Below are positions 1 to 7,834 of a stretch of DNA of 64,000 nt, piece by piece; position 1 is the first letter of the stretch, and every line of letters starts with the position of its first letter. Source of the stretch: Falsiroseomonas tokyonensis (GTDB lineage: Bacteria; Pseudomonadota; Alphaproteobacteria; Acetobacterales; Acetobacteraceae); the NCBI RefSeq assembly GCF_019024325.1, contig NZ_JAFNJS010000003.1, positions 124,001 to 188,000 of the forward strand, written 5' to 3'. Both the position numbers and the translations under genes were made by a program. The notes under the pieces are model-generated. The model was given only the letters and a program-made list of their open reading frames with translations. It was not told where the DNA came from and made no database searches.

Positions 1-543
1 CGTGTGGCGGTTGGAGACGCGGTAGAAGCAGAAGGCGGAGATCAGCATGTGCAGGTCCAGCGCATCGATCCCCGGCCGGAAGGCGCCCTCCCGCTCGCCC
101 CGCGCCAGCAGCGCTTCCAGCATGCCGATCACCGCCGCATTGCGTTCGCGGATGGTGGCGGAGGTTTCGACGATGCGGGCGCCATGGATGTTCTCCACGC
201 TCACCAGCCGGACGAATTCCGGATGCGCCGCATGGTGGTCGAAGGTGACGCCGACCAGGCGCGCCAGCGCCTCGCGCGGGGCCAGCGCCTCCAGCTCCAG
301 CGCGGCTTCCGCATCGCGCATGCCGCCATAGAGGCGTTCCAGCACGGCGGCATAGAGCTGCTGCTTGCCGCCGAAGTAGTAGTAGATCATGCGCTTGGTG
401 GTGAGGGTGCGCGCGGCGATGCGATCCACCCTTCCGCCGGCAAAACCCTTCTCGGAAAACTCGGCCGTCGCCGCCTCCAGGATCTCGCGCCGCGTCTGCT
501 CGGGCGCGCGGGGCCGGGGCGGCGTTCTGGGCGGAAGCACCAT
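1..543 (-). CDS. TetR family transcriptional regulator (partial, C-terminus beyond window)
   Basis: The gene enters from the left edge, so 181 codons are visible and the C-terminal end is missing. The N-terminus carries a typical TetR helix-turn-helix at about residues 17-63, ending in the family hallmark IYYYFGGKQQLY. The remainder is the start of the ligand-binding helical domain (HAAHPEFVRL and following). It would bind DNA as a dimer and repress a nearby operon; the ligand cannot be told. A weak AAGG sequence lies upstream of the ATG at 543. The next gene upstream on the same strand is a GntR regulator with 61 nt between them, so co-transcription is possible. Confidence 0.88.
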   Translation of the reverse strand, partial: MVLPPRTPPRPRAPEQTRREILEAATAEFSEKGFAGGRVDRIAARTLTTKRMIYYYFGGKQQLYAAVLERLYGGMRDAEAALELEALAPREALARLVGVTFDHHAAHPEFVRLVSVENIHGARIVETSATIRERNAAVIGMLEALLARGEREGAFRPGIDALDLHMLISAFCFYRVSNRHT

Positions 544-604
544 GCGGGCGGACCCTTTGGTTCACCGCTGGGCCATAGCATGCAGCGCCGCCCGTAACCC
601 AGAG

Positions 605-1270
605 TCAGGGGCCGCCTTGCGCCAGCGCGTGGTCGACCCCGCCCAAAATATGCCGCGCCAGCACCTGCCGCGCCGTGACGGCATCCCGCCGCAGCGCGCA
701 GTCGCAGAGCGCCGCGTGTTCCTGCACCGCGATCTCGCCGCGGAAGCCGAGCGCGCGGTTCTGGTAGCGCTGGTAGCGATCGAAGACGGCGGCGTGTGTC
801 GCCATCAGCGTGCGCGACCCGCAGGCGGAGATCAGCGTCTGGTGGAACTGCGAATCGAAGCGCCGCCAGGGGTCCAGCGCCGTCGCATCCCCCGCGCCCA
901 GCCGTTCCTCCATCTGCGCCAGCTTGTGGTTGGCGGCGACGACATGCGCCTCCCACTCCACATCGCCGGCGCGGAAGGCCTGTTCCAGCGCATGGCCCTC
1001 CAGCAGCAGGCGCAGATTGGCCAGTTCGCGCAGCTCCGCCGCCGAGAAGGGCGCCACCTCAAAGCCGCGCTGGCCCTCGGCCAGCACCAGCCGCTCCGCC
1101 ACCAGGCGGTTCAGCGTCTCCCGCAGCGTGCCGATGCCGGCGCCATAGGCGTCGCGCAGCGCATCCAGCTTCAGCTTCTGGCCGGGGGCCAGGACATTGC
1201 GCAGGATATCGGCGCGAATCTGCCGATAGGCGCGCTCGCCAGCGGTCTCGGCCTCGGTGATGCCGGTCAT
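605..1270 (-). CDS. GntR family regulator, FCD (FadR-type) domain
   Basis: A 221-residue regulator. The N-terminal winged helix (about residues 12-75, AYRQIRADIL through LVLAEGQRGFEV) is followed by an all-helical FCD ligand-binding domain (about 80-215). Conserved polar and His residues (FDSQFH, QEHAAL, ARHI) could form the usual metal/carboxylate site. The ATG at 1270 overlaps the stop of the next upstream gene by four bases (ATGA), so it is translationally coupled to a clear paralogue. Proteins of this class usually repress uptake or catabolism of small organic acids; the TRAP operon at 2158 is the obvious candidate target, but that is inference. Confidence 0.9.
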   Translation of the reverse strand: MTGITEAETAGERAYRQIRADILRNVLAPGQKLKLDALRDAYGAGIGTLRETLNRLVAERLVLAEGQRGFEVAPFSAAELRELANLRLLLEGHALEQAFRAGDVEWEAHVVAANHKLAQMEERLGAGDATALDPWRRFDSQFHQTLISACGSRTLMATHAAVFDRYQRYQNRALGFRGEIAVQEHAALCDCALRRDAVTARQVLARHILGGVDHALAQGGP

Positions 1271-1998
1271 CGCGCCATCGCCCGCCGTGGCTCGGCGGTC
1301 CGGCGCGGGGTGAAGGGCAGCAGCGCGCCGGTGCGCGCCACATGCTCGACGCAACTCGCCACATGCGCCTCCAGCACCCGGCAGGCGCGGTCGGCGTCGC
1401 GGCGGAGTGCGCAATCCAGTAGCGCCGCATGCTGCTCCGCCGCCACCGCGCCGCGGAAGACCACGGCCACCATCTGGTAGCGCAGGTAGCGGTCATAGGC
1501 GGCGCCATAGGTCTCCAGCAGCACGGCGGAGCCGCAGGCCTCGATCAGCGCCTGGTGGAATTCCAGGTCGTAGCGCTTCCACACTACCGGGTCTGCCGCC
1601 TGGCCCGCCAGCAGGCGCCGCTCCAGCACCGCCAGCTTGTGATGCGCACCGACCACGCGCCCCTCCCAGTCCAGGTCGCCGGCGGCGAAGGAATCGCGGA
1701 TGGCGTGGCGTTCCAGCAGCAGGCGCAGGTCGGCGATTTCGGCGAAATCCTCGGCGGAAACCGGCGCCACGCGGAAGCCGCGCTGGCCCTCGGCCACCAC
1801 CAGCTCCTCCGAGGCCAGGCGGGTCAGCGCCTCCCGCAGCGTGCTGACGCCGGCGCCATAGGCCAGGCGCAGCTCCTCCAGCCCCAGCTTGCGGCCGGGG
1901 GCGAGGCGCCCGGCGATGACGTCCGCGCGCAGGCGGCGATAGGCCACCTCGCCCGGCGTATCCACGGCCGCCGGAGCGCGCGTCGGGCCGGCGATCAT
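1267..1998 (-). CDS. GntR family regulator, FCD (FadR-type) domain, paralogue of the following gene
   Basis: A 243-residue protein with the same architecture as the gene it overlaps: winged helix at about 15-80 (AYRRLRADVIAGRLAPGRKL) and an FCD domain with DLEFHQALIEACGS, EQHAALLDCALRRDAD and EAHVASCVEHV. The two proteins match closely along their full length, including the sequence AEGQRGF at the end of the wing, so this is a tandem duplication. It starts at 1998 and faces away from the TRAP operon at 2158; the 159-bp gap between them is a shared promoter region. I did not find a convincing GntR operator palindrome there. Confidence 0.9.
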   Translation of the reverse strand: MIAGPTRAPAAVDTPGEVAYRRLRADVIAGRLAPGRKLGLEELRLAYGAGVSTLREALTRLASEELVVAEGQRGFRVAPVSAEDFAEIADLRLLLERHAIRDSFAAGDLDWEGRVVGAHHKLAVLERRLLAGQAADPVVWKRYDLEFHQALIEACGSAVLLETYGAAYDRYLRYQMVAVVFRGAVAAEQHAALLDCALRRDADRACRVLEAHVASCVEHVARTGALLPFTPRRTAEPRRAMAR

Positions 1999-2157
1999 GC
2001 TGCAACCTCGCTCATGCGGCGGAGTATCGGCGCCGGCGGGGTGTCTCGCAACACATGACGTTCGCCCAAATATCCAAGGTTCTGCAATTTCACCCTTGAT
2101 GCCGCCGATCCGCCGACATAGCGTTCCGATTAACAGAATCCCGGGAAGGAAACACGC

Positions 2158-3147
2158 ATGTCATCGCCCCTCGGCCGCCGTGCCCTGCTGGCCAGTGCCG
2201 CCCTCCTCAGCGCCGCGCCCGTGGCGGGCGCCCGCGCCCAGTCGCGCCGCCGGCTTCGCTTCACCGCCGTCTTCTCTGACCAGGACATCCGCGCCGACGC
2301 GATGCGCGGCTTCCAGCGCGACCTGGCTGCGGACTTCGACGTGGAGCTTCACCTGAACGCCACCCTGTTCCGCCAGGGCACGGAGCTGGTGGCGATCCAG
2401 CGCGGCAATGTCGAGATGGCCAATCTGTCGCCGCAGGACCTGTCGCGGCAGATCCCGGCCTGGTCCGTGATGGCCTCGGCCTATCTGTTCCGCGACGCCG
2501 ACCACATGCGCAAGGTCTTCGCCGGCCCGATTGGCGCCGAGTTCAACCGCATGGCGCGCGAGCAGCTGAACGTGCATATCCTGGGCCCGCTGTATTTCGG
2601 CACCCGGCACGTGAACCTGCGGCCGCGTACCCGCATCTCGACGCCCGCCGACATGCGCGGGCTGAAGCTGCGCATGCCGCCGGGCGAGACCTGGCAGTTC
2701 CTGGGCGAGGCGCTGGGCGCGAACCCGACGCCGGTGGCCTTCGCCGAGCTCTATACCGCGCTGCAATCCGGCACCGTGGACGGGCAGGACAACCCGCTGC
2801 CCACCAGCCGTACCATGCGCTTCCATGAGGTCACCACGCAGTTCGTGCTGACCAGCCATCTGGTGGCCTACGACCTGCTGTCCGTCTCTTCCCGCGTCTG
2901 GGATGCGCTGACGCCGGCGCAGCGCCAGGCGGTGCAGGCCGCGGCGGACAAGGCGATCGAGGAAAGCACCCGCCGCCACCTGGCGCAGGAGGAGGAGATG
3001 ATGGCCTTCTTCCGCAGCCAGGGCCTGGAGGTCTATGCGCCGAACCAGGACGCCTTCCGCGCCGAGGCGCAGCGCCGCTACCTGGCCTCCGCCCAGTCGC
3101 AGAGCTGGCCGGCCGGAATCCTCGACCGCGTCGCCGCGGTGCGCTGA
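2158..3147 (+). CDS. dctP: TRAP transporter substrate-binding protein, DctP family
   Basis: A 329-residue periplasmic binding protein, the normal length for DctP/TAXI-type TRAP receptors. The N-terminus has a signal peptide with a twin-arginine-like start (LGRRALLASAALL) and a cleavage region after GARAQS. The DctP core includes GNVEMANLS, the RTRISTPADMRGLKLRMP segment and the VDGQDNPLP loop, which usually contacts the carboxylate of an organic-acid ligand. A Shine-Dalgarno sequence (GGAAGGAAAC) precedes the ATG. It is the first gene of dctPQM-aroQ. The ligand is unknown; the dehydroquinase downstream makes quinate, shikimate or a similar hydroaromatic acid worth testing. Confidence 0.92.
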   Translation: MSSPLGRRALLASAALLSAAPVAGARAQSRRRLRFTAVFSDQDIRADAMRGFQRDLAADFDVELHLNATLFRQGTELVAIQRGNVEMANLSPQDLSRQIPAWSVMASAYLFRDADHMRKVFAGPIGAEFNRMAREQLNVHILGPLYFGTRHVNLRPRTRISTPADMRGLKLRMPPGETWQFLGEALGANPTPVAFAELYTALQSGTVDGQDNPLPTSRTMRFHEVTTQFVLTSHLVAYDLLSVSSRVWDALTPAQRQAVQAAADKAIEESTRRHLAQEEEMMAFFRSQGLEVYAPNQDAFRAEAQRRYLASAQSQSWPAGILDRVAAVR

Positions 3148-3151
3148 CGCG

Positions 3152-3631
3152 ATGAGCCTTGCGTGCCGCCTGTTCGGCTGGGCCAGGCGGCGCGCCGAGA
3201 ACCTGCTCTCGCTGCTGCTGGTCGTGATGTTCGTCGCCTTCCTGCTGCAGATCGTCACGCGCTACGTGCTGAACGCGCCGCTGAGCTGGACGGCGGAGCT
3301 TTCGACGCTGGCTTGGCTTTGGGGCGTGCTCTGGGGTGCGGCGCTGGTGCTGCGGGACGAGGAGGAGATCCGCTTCGACGTCGTCTATGGCGCGCTCGGC
3401 GATGGCGCCCGGCGCGTCTGCGATGCCGTCACCGGCCTGGCGGTGGTCGCCGTCTTCGGTTGGTCGCTGCCGGCGATGTTCGACTACGTCACCTTCATGA
3501 AGGTCGAGCGCAGCGCCTATCTCGGCATCCGCTTCGACATCCTCTACTCCGTCTGGCTGGTCTTCGCCGTGGCGATGATCGTGCGCCACGCCGCCATCGC
3601 CTGGCGCGCCGTGGTGGGGCGGCGGGCATGA
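3152..3631 (+). CDS. dctQ: TRAP transporter small permease, DctQ family
   Basis: A 159-residue membrane protein with four predicted helices (about residues 17-38, 50-68, 88-108 and 128-150), the standard DctQ layout. The LQIVTRYVLNAPLSWTAEL stretch near the end of helix 1 is the family signature. The ATG at 3152 lies four bases after the dctP stop, and the gene ends in an ATGA overlap with dctM. It forms the membrane complex with DctM that couples sodium or proton entry to uptake of the substrate delivered by DctP. Confidence 0.93.
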   Translation: MSLACRLFGWARRRAENLLSLLLVVMFVAFLLQIVTRYVLNAPLSWTAELSTLAWLWGVLWGAALVLRDEEEIRFDVVYGALGDGARRVCDAVTGLAVVAVFGWSLPAMFDYVTFMKVERSAYLGIRFDILYSVWLVFAVAMIVRHAAIAWRAVVGRRA

Positions 3632-4920
3632 CGCCTTTCACCCTATCGATCCTAGCGCTACTCGGCCTGTCGCTGATGGGCCTGCCGCTCGGCCTCACCA
3701 TGATCGTGGCCGCCATCATCTATCTCGGCGCCGCCGGGCAGGACATGTCGATCGCGGCGGAGCAGGTGCTGAACGGGCTGAACGGCAGCTATGTGCTGCT
3801 CGCCGTGCCGCTGTTCATCTTCTCCGCCGGGCTGATGAATGCGGGCAGCCTGACGGACCGGCTGCTGCGCTTCTGCAACCTGCTGGTCGGCCGCATGCGC
3901 GGCGGGCTCGGCCATGTGAACATCGTCCAGAGCGTGATCTTCGCCGGCATGTCCGGCTCCGCCATCGCCGATGCCGCGGGCAGCGGCAAGGTGCAGATCG
4001 AGATGATGGCCCGCGGCGGCGCCTATCCGGCGAGCTATGCGGCGGCGCTGACGGCGGTGACGGCGGTGATCGGGCCGATCATCCCGCCCTCCATCCCCAT
4101 GGTGCTCTACGCGCTCGTGGCCGATGCCTCGATCGGCTACCTCTTCCTCGCTGGGGTGATCCCGGGCCTGCTGATGGCTTCGGCGCAGATGGGCATCAAC
4201 AGCTGGATGGCGCATCGCCACGACTTCCCGATCGCGGAGCGCGTGCCGCTGCGCGAGGTGCCGCGCCTGACGCTGGAGGCGCTGCCGGCGCTGCTGATGC
4301 CGGTGATCCTGCTGGGCGGAATCTATGGCGGCGTGATGACGCCGACCGAGGCCGCCGCGGTGGCCGCGGCCTATGCCTTCCTCATCGCCGCGCTGTTCTA
4401 CCGCAGCCTGACGCTGCGCCAGACCTATTCCGCCGTGGTGGACAGCGCACGCTCGACCGCCGCCATCGGCATGCTGATCGCCGGCGCGCTGGCCTTCAAC
4501 TACGTCATCACCAGCGAGAACGTGCCGAATGCGGTGCGCGACCTGCTGGCGGGGTGGAACCTGTCGCGCCTCGAATTCCTGCTGGTGGTGAACCTGATCC
4601 TGCTGGTGCTGGGCTGCCTGATGGAGGGCAGCACCATCCTTCTGGTGGTGGTGCCGGTGCTGGTGCCGACGGCGCAGGCGCTGGGCGTGGACATGGTTCA
4701 TTTCGGCATCGTCGTCGTGGTGAACATCATGATCGGGCTGGTCACGCCACCCTATGGCCTGCTGCTGTTCATCGTGGCCAAGCTCTCCGGCGCGCCGATT
4801 TCCGCCGTGGTGCGCCACACGCTGCCCTTCCTGGCCGCCATGCTCGCCGCGCTGATGCTGATGACCTTCGTGCCGGAGATCGTGCTCTGGCTGCCCCGCC
4901 GCTTCGGCTACCAGGGCTGA
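3628..4920 (+). CDS. dctM: TRAP transporter large permease, DctM family
   Basis: A 430-residue polytopic protein with about 12 hydrophobic segments. Family features are clear: the AVPLFIFSAGLMNAG motif near residue 60, FAGMSGSAIADAAGSG near 110, GPIIPPSIPMVLYA near 150 and GLVTPPYGLLLF near 370. This is the ion-coupled translocation subunit. The start ATG overlaps the dctQ stop by four bases, so both are translated together. Length and motif set are complete with no sign of damage. Confidence 0.95.
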   Translation: MTPFTLSILALLGLSLMGLPLGLTMIVAAIIYLGAAGQDMSIAAEQVLNGLNGSYVLLAVPLFIFSAGLMNAGSLTDRLLRFCNLLVGRMRGGLGHVNIVQSVIFAGMSGSAIADAAGSGKVQIEMMARGGAYPASYAAALTAVTAVIGPIIPPSIPMVLYALVADASIGYLFLAGVIPGLLMASAQMGINSWMAHRHDFPIAERVPLREVPRLTLEALPALLMPVILLGGIYGGVMTPTEAAAVAAAYAFLIAALFYRSLTLRQTYSAVVDSARSTAAIGMLIAGALAFNYVITSENVPNAVRDLLAGWNLSRLEFLLVVNLILLVLGCLMEGSTILLVVVPVLVPTAQALGVDMVHFGIVVVVNIMIGLVTPPYGLLLFIVAKLSGAPISAVVRHTLPFLAAMLAALMLMTFVPEIVLWLPRRFGYQG

Positions 4921-4947
4921 CCGGCACCCCCAGGAGGAAACAAGGCC

Positions 4948-5388
4948 TTGCCCAGGACCATCCACGTGCTGAACGGCCCCAACCTGAACCGCCTGGGCAA
5001 GCGGGAGCCGGAAATCTACGGCCGCACCACGCTGGCCGAGGTGGAGGCGCTGTGCCGCGCCGCCGCCGGCGCGGACAGCCTGGTGTTCCGTCAGACCAAT
5101 TACGAAGGCCAGCTGGTGGACTGGATCCATGAGGCGACGGATGCCGAGGCGGCCGGCATCGTCATCAACCCCGCGGGCCTGACCTTCACCTCCATCCCCG
5201 TGCTCGACGCGCTGAAGATGTTCAAGGGCCCGATCGTCGAGCTGCATATCTCGAACATCCATCGGCGGGAGGCGATCTACCACCGCAGCCTGGTCTCCAC
5301 CGTGGCCACGGCGGTGATCGCGGGCCTTGGCGCCGCCGGCTATGCCACCGCGGTGCAGGCGCTGCAGGGGCTGCTGGACGCCGCGTAA
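4948..5388 (+). CDS. aroQ: 3-dehydroquinate dehydratase, type II
   Basis: A 146-residue enzyme converting 3-dehydroquinate to 3-dehydroshikimate, working as a dodecamer in the family. Visible signatures are LNGPNLNRLGKREPEIYG at the N-terminus (with the catalytic Tyr near residue 24 and Arg near 19), the FRQTNYEGQLVDW segment, NPAGLTFTS and the ELHISNIHRRE active-site His region. The start is a TTG at 4948 preceded by a strong AGGAGGAAA at 4931-4939; no ATG is available in frame. It follows dctM after 27 bases. Type II enzymes serve either shikimate synthesis or quinate/shikimate breakdown; the position behind a TRAP transporter favours catabolism, but that is inference. Confidence 0.93.
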   Translation: MPRTIHVLNGPNLNRLGKREPEIYGRTTLAEVEALCRAAAGADSLVFRQTNYEGQLVDWIHEATDAEAAGIVINPAGLTFTSIPVLDALKMFKGPIVELHISNIHRREAIYHRSLVSTVATAVIAGLGAAGYATAVQALQGLLDAA

Positions 5389-5453
5389 CCGCGCCACGCC
5401 GCGCGGCGAAACCACGGATGCCGGGCACTCCGCCCGGATCGTGGAGACGCTGC

Positions 5454-5672
5454 ATGCCGATCTGGATCGCGGAAGCCGTGCTCGCGGCCGGCATGGGCTA
5501 TGCGCTGGCCGGGCTGGCCGTGGCCATCGCCTTCCTGGCCTTCGGCATCGAGCGGGTCGATCCCGCGGCGCGCGGCGCCTATGGCATGCGCCCGCTGCTC
5601 CTGCCGGGCCTGGCGCTGCTCTGGCCGTTGGTAATCTGGCGCTGGGCGCGCCTGGCCGCTGGCCGGGGCTGA
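5454..5672 (+). CDS. Small two-helix membrane protein (hypothetical)
   Basis: A 72-residue protein (start MPIWIAEAVL) with two predicted transmembrane segments, residues about 5-26 and 47-63, joined by a short loop containing GIERVDPAARGAYG. I do not recognise the family. A longer reading from an upstream ATG at 5418 adds 12 residues but has no better ribosome site. It is the first of five tightly packed genes up to the SDR at 7827, and the next gene begins four bases after its stop, which supports a shared role with the Rieske protein. Confidence 0.6.
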   Translation: MPIWIAEAVLAAGMGYALAGLAVAIAFLAFGIERVDPAARGAYGMRPLLLPGLALLWPLVIWRWARLAAGRG

Positions 5673-5676
5673 GCGG

Positions 5677-5826
5677 ATGCAGCTGCGGCACCGTCGCGCC
5701 CATCGGGCGGCCTGGATCTTCCTGACACTGCTGCTGCCGCTGCTGCTGGCGGCCGCCTTTGCGCTGCGCGGCGGGCCGGAGGTGGAGGCACCACGCCGCC
5801 TGGCCCCGCCGGGCGCGGCAGGATGA
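5677..5826 (+). CDS. Very small single-helix membrane protein (hypothetical)
   Basis: A 49-codon reading frame beginning MQLRHRRAHRAAW, with a basic N-terminus, one hydrophobic helix (IFLTLLLPLLLAAAFAL, about residues 14-30) and a polar tail. The stop overlaps the start of the Rieske fusion gene in ATGA, and the start lies four bases after the preceding stop. Tight coupling on both sides and the charge pattern (positive inside) argue it is translated. It could be an accessory subunit of the neighbouring membrane redox protein. No family was recognised. Confidence 0.5.
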   Translation: MQLRHRRAHRAAWIFLTLLLPLLLAAAFALRGGPEVEAPRRLAPPGAAG

Positions 5827-7634
5827 GCGCGCGCCACCGCCCGGTCTCCTGGACGCCGGCGAAGCGGCTGTACGACGCGGCGCTGCTGCTCGGCATCCTC
5901 GGCTATCTGCTGGCCTTCCTGCATCTGGCGCCGCGCTTCTCGGGCCAGGAACTGGACGGGCAGAGCCTGGCGATGCGGGCCTATGGCAGCTGCGCCTTCC
6001 TGCTGCTTTCTGCGGCGCTGGCGATCGGGCCGCTGGCACGGCTGGCGCCGGCCGCGCTGCCGCTGCTGTATAACCGCCGGCACCTCGGCGTGCTGACCTT
6101 CCTGGTGGCGCTGGCGCATGCGCTGGAAGTGCTCGGCTGGTACTTCGCCTATAGCCCCGTGCCGCCGCTGGTCGCGCTGCTGTCCAGCGAACCGGCGCCG
6201 GGCCTGGCCTTGGGCCTGCCCTTCCTGCCGCCGGGCATCCTGGCGCTGCTGATCCTCTTTGCCCTGGCCGCCACCAGCCACGACTTCTTCCTGTCCTTCC
6301 TGACGCCCGCCGCCTGGAAGGCGCTGCACATGGCGATCTACCCCGCCTATGCGCTGGTGGTGGCGCATATCGCTTTCGGCGCCCTGCAGGATGCATCGAG
6401 CCCAGGCCTCACCGCCCTGCTGCTGGCCTGCGCAGCGCTGGTGGCGGGGCTGCACCTGGCGGCGGCGCTGCGCCAGCGCGGGGTGGAGCGGGCCCAGCGC
6501 GCCCTCGGCGCCGCGCCCTGGCTGCGGGTCGGTCCCGCCGATGCGGTGCCGGAGGGCGCGGGCCTGGTGGTGCATCCGCCGGAAGGCGAGGCGGTGGCGA
6601 TCTTCCGGCACCAGGGCCGGCTTTCCGCCGTGACCAATCTCTGCGCGCACCAGAACGGCCCGCTGGGGGAGGGGCGCGTCGTCGATGGCTGCATCACCTG
6701 CCCCTGGCACGGCTTCCAGTACCGGCTGGAGGATGGCTGCGCGCCGCCGCCCTACACGGAGAAGCTGGCGACCTACCGGCTGGCGCTGGAGGGTGCGACG
6801 CTGCTGCTCGACCCGCGGCCGAACCCGCCCGGCACGCGGGTGGAGCCGCTGGCCCTGCCAGGGCCGGTGGCGACCGCCGCCGAGGCCGGCGGCTTCTTCA
6901 TCGGCTGGTCCGGCACCCTGCCGCCCGCGCTGCGCCGGCTGGCGGGCGGCGCCCTGGCCGCCACCCTGCTCGGCCTGCCCGGGCTTGGCCTGCTGATGGG
7001 GCTTGCCGCCGGCGATCCGGCGGGGCCGGCCTTCGCCACCGTGCCGGGCAGCCCGCCGCGGCTCGATCTGCCGGAACCCGCCGCGCTGCGCGGCCTGGTG
7101 ATCGACGGCCCCTATCCGCTGCTGCACCTGCCCGCCAGCGGGCCGGCAGGCCGCGGCCGCACGCTCCTGCTGGCCAGCGAGGGCAAGCTCGGCGCGTCGG
7201 AGGAGGTCCGCGCCCTGCATGGCCGGCTGGTGGCGGCCGAGGGCGCGGTGCTGCGCCGCGGAGATATCGAGATGCTGGTGCTGGGTGCGCCGTTGGTCCC
7301 GCTGGAGGACACCGCGCCACTGCCGCCGGCCGAGCCGCTCGGCCGCTGGCGCATCCAGGGCGAGATCTGCGATGGCAAATGCGCGGCCGGCGGCATGCGG
7401 CCGGGCACAGGCATCGCGCATCGCGCCTGTGCCACGCTCTGCCTGGACGGCGCCCTGCCTGCGGTTTTCGTGGCGACGCGGCCGGTGGCGGGCCACGCCT
7501 TCCTGCTGCTGGGCGATGCGGCGGGCGGCCCGGCGCTGCCCGCCTTTCGCCACCTGGTCGGCCATCGCGTGACGCTCGAGGGGGAGGTGACCCGGCTGGG
7601 CGACCTGCTGGTCTTCCGGGCGGAGCGGCCATGA
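5823..7634 (+). CDS. Ferric-reductase-like transmembrane protein fused to a Rieske [2Fe-2S] domain
   Basis: A 603-residue fusion. Residues about 20-225 form a ferric-reductase-like haem-binding membrane domain with paired His residues (NRRHLGVL and ALAHALEV; KALHMAIY and VVAHIAFG). Residues about 235-325 form a Rieske domain with C274-x-H276 and C293-x2-H296 (CAHQNG, CPWHG). After a further hydrophobic segment near 365-390, the C-terminal part has an uncommon Cys pattern, C516-x3-C520 and C536-x3-C540, suggesting a third metal site. Electron transfer between haem and the iron-sulfur cluster in the membrane is a fair inference; donor and acceptor are unknown. Neighbours on both sides overlap it by four bases. 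Confidence 0.82.
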   Translation: MSARHRPVSWTPAKRLYDAALLLGILGYLLAFLHLAPRFSGQELDGQSLAMRAYGSCAFLLLSAALAIGPLARLAPAALPLLYNRRHLGVLTFLVALAHALEVLGWYFAYSPVPPLVALLSSEPAPGLALGLPFLPPGILALLILFALAATSHDFFLSFLTPAAWKALHMAIYPAYALVVAHIAFGALQDASSPGLTALLLACAALVAGLHLAAALRQRGVERAQRALGAAPWLRVGPADAVPEGAGLVVHPPEGEAVAIFRHQGRLSAVTNLCAHQNGPLGEGRVVDGCITCPWHGFQYRLEDGCAPPPYTEKLATYRLALEGATLLLDPRPNPPGTRVEPLALPGPVATAAEAGGFFIGWSGTLPPALRRLAGGALAATLLGLPGLGLLMGLAAGDPAGPAFATVPGSPPRLDLPEPAALRGLVIDGPYPLLHLPASGPAGRGRTLLLASEGKLGASEEVRALHGRLVAAEGAVLRRGDIEMLVLGAPLVPLEDTAPLPPAEPLGRWRIQGEICDGKCAAGGMRPGTGIAHRACATLCLDGALPAVFVATRPVAGHAFLLLGDAAGGPALPAFRHLVGHRVTLEGEVTRLGDLLVFRAERP

Positions 7635-7834
7635 GGGCGGCCGCCATCACCCTGGCCCTGCTGGCCCTCGTCTGGCCGGCCTGGCTGGCGACCGGCTGGC
7701 TGGCCGATCGCCTGGCGCCGGAGGGCACCGTGCTGCTGCTGCGGGCGGCGCTGCTGCTGTTGCTGCTGGATCAGGTCGGCGGCCTGGTCGAGCGCCGGGA
7801 GGACCGCCGGCAGGGAGGCGAAGGGCATGGCTGA
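7631..7834 (+). CDS. Small membrane protein (hypothetical)
   Basis: A 67-residue protein with two hydrophobic stretches (ITLALLALVWPAWLATGWLA, then TVLLLRAALLLLLLDQVGGL) and a charged C-terminus rich in Arg, Glu and Gly. Its ATG overlaps the stop of the Rieske fusion gene (ATGA), and it overlaps the following SDR start by eight bases. It belongs to the same operon, but I recognise no family. Confidence 0.55.
   Translation: MRAAAITLALLALVWPAWLATGWLADRLAPEGTVLLLRAALLLLLLDQVGGLVERREDRRQGGEGHG

Noticed and set aside
3658-6396. A 912-codon open frame on the minus strand opposite dctM, aroQ and the Rieske operon
   Set aside because: Its product is a low-complexity Arg/His/Gln-rich text with no domain, typical of the antisense of high-GC genes. 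The plus-strand genes have clear families.
5340-7565. A 741-codon minus-strand frame opposite the Rieske fusion
   Set aside because: Same kind of shadow frame; sequence is Gln/Arg/Gly-rich without motif, and the opposite strand encodes an obvious Rieske protein.
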